The position numbers and the translations under genes were made by a program. The notes under the pieces were generated by a model. The model ran no database searches and was not told the origin of the DNA. It was given only the letters and a program-made list of their open reading frames with translations. From assembly GCA_036655775.1 (NCBI GenBank), contig JAVVPL010000072.1, positions 1 to 11,477 on the forward strand: a stretch of DNA of 11,477 nucleotides, given 5' to 3'. Source of the stretch: JAVVPL01 sp036655775. GTDB taxonomy: Bacteria; Bacteroidota; Bacteroidia; Bacteroidales; P3. Below, in pieces: positions 1 through 6,011 of this stretch. The stretch's first letter is position 1, and every line of letters begins with the position of its first letter.

Positions 1-1569
1 TATTTCGCAGGTACTATTATGGGATCTAAAATTGCTTTAACGGTAGATATTTTGAATACATATTATGTATTTGACAAATTACAGTGTGAACTCACCTCCT
101 CGGCCATCACGTTTAAAAATTGTCAATTTAAAGATTCCGTGTATCAATCTATAGGTATATTAAATGGTACCATACAACACAATAATTTTAAAGATATTCG
201 TTTGGGATTAAATATAAATGCAAAAAAATTACTGGTACTCAATACCATGGCGTCTAAGGCGGATATTTATTCAGGCAAAGTGTTTGTGAGTGGTTTGGCA
301 AGTATTAAAGGGGATATAGATGATATTACCATTGCAGTGAATGCCAAAACAGACAAAAATTCATCTATTAGTTTTAATATGGCAAGCCAAACCGATTTAA
401 GTGAATCGAGTTTTATTCGTTTTTATAATCCTGTGGCCGATTCCATAGCTAAGGTGCAAGCCCTTAAGTATAAGCAAAAGGTTAATCCAATTAAAATTAA
501 TCCAAAAAATAAATTTAAGTTAATTTTGAATTTAGAAACAACTACGGATATGGCCGTAGGTTTAGATATACGAGATGTAAGTATGACGGGGCAATTGTCA
601 GTTAAAGGCGATGGTGCTTTGCGATTTCAATATGAATTACCCAGTAATACGAGTTCTTTGTTTGGTACATATACCGTTCAAAATGGTATTTTTGATTTTT
701 CTATGCAAAATTTATTAAATAAAGAATTTCTCATTCAAAATGGAGGAACTATTGCATGGACAGGTAGTATAGAAAATGCAACACTGAATATTAATGCCCT
801 ATATCCTGCACGAACTAGTTTGTATCCAGTATTAGCTTCAGTTTCAACATTGAATACAGAATCCGATTTAAAACGTAAAGTTAATGTAGAAAGTGTTATT
901 CAGATGACAGGGAAATTGACAAGTCCACATATTCAATTTGATATTAATTTATTAAATGTTGATCCAGCAACCAAAGATTTGTTTTTTAGTGTGGTTAATA
1001 AGGACAACGAAAGTGAAATGCTTAAACAAACCTTTTCTTTACTTATGTTTAATATGTTTATGAATACGGGAGATAATTCAATGATGCCTTCTTTAGCAAA
1101 TACCGCTTTAGCTTCTTCTTCGGAAATTATTTTTAGTCAATTCAACAATGTTTTATCCAAACTGAGTAAAGATTTCGATTTAGGTGTCAATTTTCGTCCT
1201 GAAGATAATATGAGTACTTCTGAATTTCAAGTGATGATGTCGGGACAACTTTTTGATGAAAGACTTACCATTGATGGTAATATTGGAGTGGGGGGAGCTA
1301 CCAAGGGGCAAACTCCAGATCCTAAAAATGCGAGTAATATTGTAGGCGATATTAGTGTGGAATGGAAGTTTACCGATAAACTCCGATTGAGAGCTTTTAA
1401 TAGGTCTAATGAGCAAGATTTAATGAGAAACCAATCTTCGTATACCCAAGGCTTAGGTATTGTGTATAGCCGTGATTTCGACTATTTAGGGGAATTGTTT
1501 AGGCAACCCAAAATAGCCAAAATAAAAGATACCACCTCTACGAAAGCAAAACGCCCTAAAATTAAATAA
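1..1569 (+). CDS. tamB: TamB-like translocation/assembly module protein (DUF490), C-terminal part, 5' truncated by window
   Basis: The reading frame is open from the first base, so the gene starts outside the window; 522 codons are visible, and the ATG at 19 is internal. The product resembles the C-terminal region of TamB/DUF490 proteins: long amphipathic beta-strand-rich sequence, the segment IYSGKVFVSGLASIKG (about residues 90-105) followed by a run matching the family pattern of YGxAxxSGxxxIxG, and the end segment with RDFDYLGELF near the C-terminus, a typical terminal motif in Bacteroidota members. TamB-family proteins are large periplasm-spanning proteins anchored in the inner membrane that form a hydrophobic groove; they are linked to outer-membrane protein assembly and phospholipid transport. 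The N-terminal anchor is not visible here. The gene ends inside a hairpin terminator and converges on lepB. The family call is from motif memory, without a profile search. Confidence 0.85.
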   Translation, partial: YFAGTIMGSKIALTVDILNTYYVFDKLQCELTSSAITFKNCQFKDSVYQSIGILNGTIQHNNFKDIRLGLNINAKKLLVLNTMASKADIYSGKVFVSGLASIKGDIDDITIAVNAKTDKNSSISFNMASQTDLSESSFIRFYNPVADSIAKVQALKYKQKVNPIKINPKNKFKLILNLETTTDMAVGLDIRDVSMTGQLSVKGDGALRFQYELPSNTSSLFGTYTVQNGIFDFSMQNLLNKEFLIQNGGTIAWTGSIENATLNINALYPARTSLYPVLASVSTLNTESDLKRKVNVESVIQMTGKLTSPHIQFDINLLNVDPATKDLFFSVVNKDNESEMLKQTFSLLMFNMFMNTGDNSMMPSLANTALASSSEIIFSQFNNVLSKLSKDFDLGVNFRPEDNMSTSEFQVMMSGQLFDERLTIDGNIGVGGATKGQTPDPKNASNIVGDISVEWKFTDKLRLRAFNRSNEQDLMRNQSSYTQGLGIVYSRDFDYLGELFRQPKIAKIKDTTSTKAKRPKIK

Positions 1570-1585
1570 TTTTGAGGGCGTTTTT
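1552..1585. terminator. Probable bidirectional intrinsic terminator between tamB and lepB
   Basis: CGCCCT-AAAATT (1552-1563) pairs with AATTTT-AGGGCG (1568-1573 and 1575-1580) around an AAAT loop (1564-1567), with one bulged G at 1574. Five T follow on the plus strand (1581-1585), and the minus-strand reading is followed by four T. The tamB stop codon TAA (1567-1569) spans the loop and the second arm. The position between two converging genes (lepB ends at 1609) fits termination from both sides. Confidence 0.85.
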
Positions 1586-1608
1586 GCAATTTATTTTGGA
1601 GGATAAAA

Positions 1609-3141
1609 TTACCGTACTAATTTAAACATTTGTGAAGTTCTTATTTTTTTTAAGCCTGAAGCATCTTTGTCCCAAGAAAACCAAGTGACGAAAGCTTTGC
1701 CTACCACATGGTCTTCGGGTACAAATCCCCAATAACGTGAATCGGCAGAATTATGTCTATTATCACCCATTGCCCAATAGTAATTCATCGTAAAAACATA
1801 TTGATGGCTAATTTTTCCATCTATAAAGATATTGTTATTTCGGATTTCTACTTGATGGCCTTCGTAAACCCGAATAGCTCGTTCATAAATGGCAATATTT
1901 TTAAGATCTAGAGTTATTGTATCTCCTTTTTTAGGAATATAAATAGGCCCATAATTATCCACATTCCAAGGATATATCTCGGGTGTAAATGGGAATATAC
2001 GAGGATCGGCAACGCCAGGCTCCATTGTTATAGGAAGTACTTTTTCCACTTCTGGCAGTTGTTCCAATTGGTTCCGCATGGCATTGGTTAGAGGAATATA
2101 GGCATAGTCCGAATTATATAAAATTTTGATATCATCTTTTGATACCCCTAATTCTTGCCATTGACGTTTACTCACCACCATGGGATTGGGAAGAATTTGA
2201 TAATTGAATTGTAATTTGGGCGGATTGATAGCTTTTTTACCATTGATGTAGACTTGCGTATTACGAATTTCTAAGGTGTCGCCAGCGGTCCCTATGCAAC
2301 GTTTTACAAAATTCTCACGTTTGTCAACGGGGCGAACTACAATATTTCCAAAATTTGTTTTATCTTGCCAAACTCTATCACGTCCTACTTCTTTAACTAG
2401 TACATTATAGCTAATATTACTTTGATACATTGTGGATACCGTGTCTCCATCGGGGAAATTAAACACAAAGACATCATTTTTCTTTATCTCTTCAAAACCA
2501 GGAAAACGAAAATAAGGAAGTTTGATCCAAGTTAGAAAGGATGGCGTATTGCTTGTAAATGGGAGCGTATGATGTACAAATGGAAAAGTTAAGGGTGTAT
2601 TAGGTAAGCGAGGACCATAGTGAACTTTACTTACAAAAAGAAAATCTCCAACCATCATTGATTTTTCCATAGATGAAGAGGGGATGGTGTAGCCTTTAAA
2701 ATAAAAGGCATGTATAATTAAAGCGGCAACTAAAGCATACATAATGGAATCAAACCATTCTCTAAAAACACTTTTGCTCCGCTGAGGTAATGTTTTGGGA
2801 TTGACAAATTTTTCTTTTTTTACTAAGGTCAAATAAGGGAAATAGATAAAAGGAAAAAGAGCGGCCAAAAAATATTCCCAAATTTTATTCCTCTTAAATC
2901 CTTCGGATGTGTCCACACAAAGTAACCATACAATGAAAACATCCAAAAAAGGAAATAACAAAAAGAAAAAATGCCAAGGTGATTTACCTAATATCTTTAT
3001 CCAACGCCAAGGTCCATAAAATGGAACCAAAGTAATCCAAGGATTTTCACCCGCTTGTTTAAAAATTTGCCAAAGTGAAATACTCATCACAATTGCTATG
3101 CAAAGGATGGGGAGTATGATATAATACCAAATCATTATCAT
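1609..3141 (-). CDS. lepB: Signal peptidase I with N-terminal multi-span membrane extension (Bacteroidota type)
   Basis: Encodes 510 residues. This membrane serine protease removes signal peptides from secreted proteins on the periplasmic side of the inner membrane. The S26 family boxes are present: PSSSM with nucleophile Ser157, VKRCIGTAGD with general base Lys280, and GDNRHNSADSRYWG (459-472). The first ~110 residues are a hydrophobic segment resembling DUF5684 (GENPWITLVPFYGPW, then two or three membrane spans), followed by another span at about 130-148 just before the catalytic Ser. This fused arrangement, and a long insertion between the Lys and GDNR boxes, are usual in this phylum. The start is ATG at 3141; a second in-frame ATG lies two codons later (3135), and either could be used. 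The gene follows the clpP stop by 3 bases, so it is probably translationally coupled and in the tig-clpP operon. Confidence 0.95.
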   Translation of the reverse strand: MIMIWYYIILPILCIAIVMSISLWQIFKQAGENPWITLVPFYGPWRWIKILGKSPWHFFFLLFPFLDVFIVWLLCVDTSEGFKRNKIWEYFLAALFPFIYFPYLTLVKKEKFVNPKTLPQRSKSVFREWFDSIMYALVAALIIHAFYFKGYTIPSSSMEKSMMVGDFLFVSKVHYGPRLPNTPLTFPFVHHTLPFTSNTPSFLTWIKLPYFRFPGFEEIKKNDVFVFNFPDGDTVSTMYQSNISYNVLVKEVGRDRVWQDKTNFGNIVVRPVDKRENFVKRCIGTAGDTLEIRNTQVYINGKKAINPPKLQFNYQILPNPMVVSKRQWQELGVSKDDIKILYNSDYAYIPLTNAMRNQLEQLPEVEKVLPITMEPGVADPRIFPFTPEIYPWNVDNYGPIYIPKKGDTITLDLKNIAIYERAIRVYEGHQVEIRNNNIFIDGKISHQYVFTMNYYWAMGDNRHNSADSRYWGFVPEDHVVGKAFVTWFSWDKDASGLKKIRTSQMFKLVR

Positions 3142-3144
3142 GAT

Positions 3145-3819
3145 TTATTTTTTTGTATTTTTATCCAAGACTTCATCAATCATTCCATATTCTTTAGCTT
3201 CAATAGCGGTCATCCAATAATCTCTATCGGCATCTTGCCAAATTTTATCATAGGTTTGATTGCTATGAGAAGAAATAATTTCGTACAATTCTTTTTTTAA
3301 TTTTAGAATTTCACGAGCTGTAATTTCAATATCGGAAGCTTGTCCTTCGGCTCCTCCAAGAGGTTGATGTATAAGGACTCTAGAGTGTTTTAATGCAGTC
3401 CGTTTACCTTGTTCTCCTGCACAGAGAAGAACCGCTCCCATCGAAGCAGCCATACCTGTACAAATAGTAGCCACGTTCGATGATACATATTGCATCGTAT
3501 CGTAAATACCTAAACCTGCATGTACCGAACCCCCAGGTGTATTTAAGTAAATTTGGATATCTTTATTTGGATCAACAGAATCCAAAAATAGCAATTGTGC
3601 TTGAATAATATTGGCTACCTCATCATAAATGGGCACCCCTAAAAAAATAATGCGATCCATCATTAATCGAGAAAATACATCCATTTGTGCCACATTGAGT
3701 TGGCGTTCCTCAATAATAGTAGGTGAAATATAATTGCTTGCCAGAGATTCAAATCTATTCAGATTTAAACTACTAATACCACAATGTTTCGTGGCATATT
3801 TCCGAAATTCGTTTTGCAT
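3145..3819 (-). CDS. clpP: ATP-dependent Clp protease proteolytic subunit ClpP
   Basis: Encodes 224 residues. ClpP forms the tetradecameric serine-protease chamber that degrades proteins unfolded by an AAA+ partner such as ClpX. The catalytic triad is visible: Ser126 in GMAASMGA, His151 in RVLIHQPLGG, and Asp200 in ADRDYWMTA. The oxyanion/strand segment NTPGGSVHAG and the conserved YISPTIIEERQLN and DRIIFLG stretches are also present. The start FRKYATKHCG matches the N-terminus usual in Bacteroidota ClpP, which supports ATG 3819. It lies 8 bases downstream of tig and 3 bases upstream of lepB. The usual downstream partner clpX is not present; lepB occupies that place. Confidence 0.97.
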   Translation of the reverse strand: MQNEFRKYATKHCGISSLNLNRFESLASNYISPTIIEERQLNVAQMDVFSRLMMDRIIFLGVPIYDEVANIIQAQLLFLDSVDPNKDIQIYLNTPGGSVHAGLGIYDTMQYVSSNVATICTGMAASMGAVLLCAGEQGKRTALKHSRVLIHQPLGGAEGQASDIEITAREILKLKKELYEIISSHSNQTYDKIWQDADRDYWMTAIEAKEYGMIDEVLDKNTKK

Positions 3820-3827
3820 TTTTTGTG

Positions 3828-5192
3828 TTAGTTTTGTTCTTTTTTCATCAACGCAATAAAGTCGTCAAATGCAATTTTTTCAGTATCGATTTTAACAAGT
3901 GTTTTGAAAAGTTCAGTCATTTTTGTTTCATACAGCATGTCGTATACTTTTTTAACCTCTTCTTTGTTTTCAAGCATAGAATCCACAAACATATCTACTC
4001 GTTTCATCATTTCTTCGTCCCCGTCATTCATAGGAAAATATTGAGAAATTACATTTTCCTTGTAGAATTTTTTGATATCTTCTTTACTTACTGTAATATT
4101 GTGATTACTGATGATTTTATTTTCGATAATTTGCCATTTTAAACTTTCTGCATATCGAGCGTATTCTTCATTTATAATTTCGGCCGTAAGTTTTTGATCT
4201 TCGCTGCTAAGCAGTAACCAACGTTTCAAAAAATCGTCAGGCATTTCAAATTTAGTTGAATCTACAATTGCCTTTATAACATCATTTGTAAACTTTTTAT
4301 CGGTTTCACGTACATAAAATAGCGCAGACTCTTTGCGAATTTGTTCACGAAAATCGGCTTCCGTACTTATGTTTTCTTTGGGATATACTTGTTTGAATAA
4401 ATCTTCATTAAGTTCCGCTTCTTCTACAGCAGTGATACTTTCGATATGAAAACGAAATTCTCCGTTTAGTTTTTCCGCTTCTTCTTTTTCAATGTGGAGC
4501 ATAGCCGAAATGTCAGTATCGTTTTTGAAAGCCTTGGATAGATTAAAATCAATTTCGTCTCCAATTTTTTTGCCTATAAATTTCTTTTGAATTGTTTTTA
4601 AGGCAATCATATCAATAGCAATTGATGTTTTAGTTTGTAAACCACCTTCTTTAATTTCGCCTTCTGCATTTAATTCAAAAATTTCGCCTCCTAATAAATC
4701 GGTTTCGCTGGCTTTTTCAGGAGAAGACACTTTGCCATGACGACGGCGGATGTTTTTGATATAATCATCAACCATAGCGTCTGAAATTGAAATCTCATAA
4801 TTTTTAACATTCAATTTATCTAAGTTGATATCAAATTCGGGTGTTAAACCCAATTCAAACCAAAATGTGAAATTTTCGGCATTATCAAAATCCATACTGC
4901 TTTCTTTATTGCTAGCAGGTATAGGATGCCCCAAAATTGCAATTTTATTTTCTTCAATATATCCCATCAACGAATCCGATAATATCTTATTTACTTCATC
5001 AATAAGTACCGATTTTCCGTACATTTTTTCCACTAATCCGAAAGGAACTTTTCCTGGACGGAATCCTTTTATTTGCGCTTTTTGTTGTTGCGTTTTTAAT
5101 GTTTTGCTTACTTTCTCTTTGTAATCGGCAGGACTTAGCTCTATTTTGATAAATGCACCAAGTTTGCCTTCGTTTTCTCTACTGATATTCAT
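3828..5192 (-). CDS. tig: Trigger factor (ribosome-associated chaperone)
   Basis: Encodes 454 residues, near the usual family length. Trigger factor binds the ribosome at the exit tunnel and shields nascent chains. The ribosome-binding signature GFRPGKVP is at 43-50, the same place as in E. coli (GFRKGKVP). The N-terminal domain covers about 1-115, a divergent FKBP-like PPIase domain is expected around 150-245, and the rest is the helical C-terminal chaperone arms, rich in Glu and Lys. The middle domain has low resemblance to classical FKBP folds, as is common in Bacteroidota, so prolyl isomerase activity cannot be assumed. It is the first gene of the minus-strand operon tig-clpP-lepB; a minus-strand promoter lies about 35-60 bases upstream of the ATG. 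Confidence 0.95.
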   Translation of the reverse strand: MNISRENEGKLGAFIKIELSPADYKEKVSKTLKTQQQKAQIKGFRPGKVPFGLVEKMYGKSVLIDEVNKILSDSLMGYIEENKIAILGHPIPASNKESSMDFDNAENFTFWFELGLTPEFDINLDKLNVKNYEISISDAMVDDYIKNIRRRHGKVSSPEKASETDLLGGEIFELNAEGEIKEGGLQTKTSIAIDMIALKTIQKKFIGKKIGDEIDFNLSKAFKNDTDISAMLHIEKEEAEKLNGEFRFHIESITAVEEAELNEDLFKQVYPKENISTEADFREQIRKESALFYVRETDKKFTNDVIKAIVDSTKFEMPDDFLKRWLLLSSEDQKLTAEIINEEYARYAESLKWQIIENKIISNHNITVSKEDIKKFYKENVISQYFPMNDGDEEMMKRVDMFVDSMLENKEEVKKVYDMLYETKMTELFKTLVKIDTEKIAFDDFIALMKKEQN

Positions 5193-5224
5193 TCGTTTGT
5201 ATTTTTATATTTTTTTTCAAGATG

Positions 5225-5252
5225 CAAAGGTACACATTTTAGAGCAAACAAA
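5225..5252 (-). promoter_or_regulatory. Probable promoter of the tig-clpP-lepB operon
   Basis: Read on the minus strand, TACCTTTG (5232 down to 5225) matches the Bacteroidota -7 element TAnnTTTG. A TTTG (5252 down to 5249) lies upstream with a 16-base spacer, shorter than the usual ~19, so the -33 element is uncertain. Transcription would start near 5220, giving a leader of about 27 bases before the tig ATG. Confidence 0.6.
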
Positions 5253-5270
5253 AAAACAGCATTTAGTATT

Positions 5271-5300
5271 TTGATAAGCGGTATAAAATATGTATCTTTG
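5271..5300 (+). promoter_or_regulatory. Bacteroidota-type promoter for the T9SS protein / fibre / ftsE run
   Basis: TTG (5271-5273, preceded by TT), a 19-base spacer and TATCTTTG (5293-5300) match the phylum's primary sigma factor consensus of TTTG, about 19 bases, TAnnTTTG. The start would be near 5305, leaving a leader of about 110 bases before the ATG at 5415. I see no riboswitch or strong hairpin in that leader. The promoter is back to back with the tig promoter. Confidence 0.8.
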
Positions 5301-5414
5301 CAAGGAAATATTTATATTTGATAAGGGATAAGAGGCTTCTACAATAGGCTTTTTTTTGAACATTGTCATATCTTTCTATTCATTTTGTCAAACTACGTAT
5401 TAAAAATAATATCG

Positions 5415-5972
5415 ATGAAGAAGGGATGTATATTCGGTTTATTCTGCTTGATTTTGAGTTCATCTTCTTTGCTCTTTGCACAAGTGCAAGGCGAAGTGGG
5501 GGCGTATTTGTTTTCTACGGCAGGCGGTTTTGAATATTGCCAAGCATCCAATCCTACAAAGATATCCTATTTAATGTCTTGGAGTATAGGAGAGCCGATA
5601 ACTGAAACTTTTGCTGCATCGAAAAAACAATTGACTCAGGGCTTTTTACAAGCACAACCCATACCAAAATCACCTACCGCCCTTGACACTCTTTTAAGTC
5701 AAGGAAGCACGGGCGAATTCGCCTACAAAGTCAAATTGTATCCCAATCCTTGTACTTCTATAGCCTATTTGTCAATAGCACAGGCTCAAAACGAATATTT
5801 TACCTTAGAAATAAGTGATATCCAAGGTCATTTACTCCAAAAAATAAATACAAAAACAGGCTCTACGATTGTGAATTTGGATTTGTCCGATTATAGAGCA
5901 GGCATGTATTTAGTTCGTGTTCATGCACATTTGGACAATCAAAGTAAAGTGTTTAGAATTATTAAAAATTAA
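5415..5972 (+). CDS. Secreted protein with T9SS type A sorting domain
   Basis: Encodes 185 residues from ATG 5415. A TTG 30 bases earlier (5385) is in frame, but starting at 5415 puts a normal signal peptide at the very N-terminus: MKK, a hydrophobic core, and FAQ with likely cleavage after Ala22. The middle carries SWSIGEPITETF (about 55-66) and LTQGF, a pattern I associate with small Bacteroidota exported proteins. The last ~80 residues form a T9SS type A sorting domain (Por_Secre_tail type): VKLYPNP at about 106-112, LEISDIQGHLLQ, then LDLSDYRAGMYLVRV and a basic end, KVFRIIKN. Such domains direct outer-membrane crossing through the type IX system and are usually removed at the surface. 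The mature part left is only about 80 residues, with no recognised activity. It is followed 39 bases later by the fibre gene and probably shares its transcript. Confidence 0.88.
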   Translation: MKKGCIFGLFCLILSSSSLLFAQVQGEVGAYLFSTAGGFEYCQASNPTKISYLMSWSIGEPITETFAASKKQLTQGFLQAQPIPKSPTALDTLLSQGSTGEFAYKVKLYPNPCTSIAYLSIAQAQNEYFTLEISDIQGHLLQKINTKTGSTIVNLDLSDYRAGMYLVRVHAHLDNQSKVFRIIKN

Positions 5973-6011
5973 ATACAGATACCGATTATTTACATCGTAC
6001 ATAATATTACA

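Noticed and set aside
3825..4142. Plus-strand open frame of 105 codons antisense to tig, rich in Phe and His
   Set aside because: Its composition is what the reverse strand of a Lys/Glu-rich AT-rich gene produces; tig on the other strand is well supported.
5385..5414. An upstream TTG start adding ten residues to the T9SS protein
   Set aside because: The added residues would precede MKKGC and spoil a normal signal peptide; ATG 5415 is the better start.
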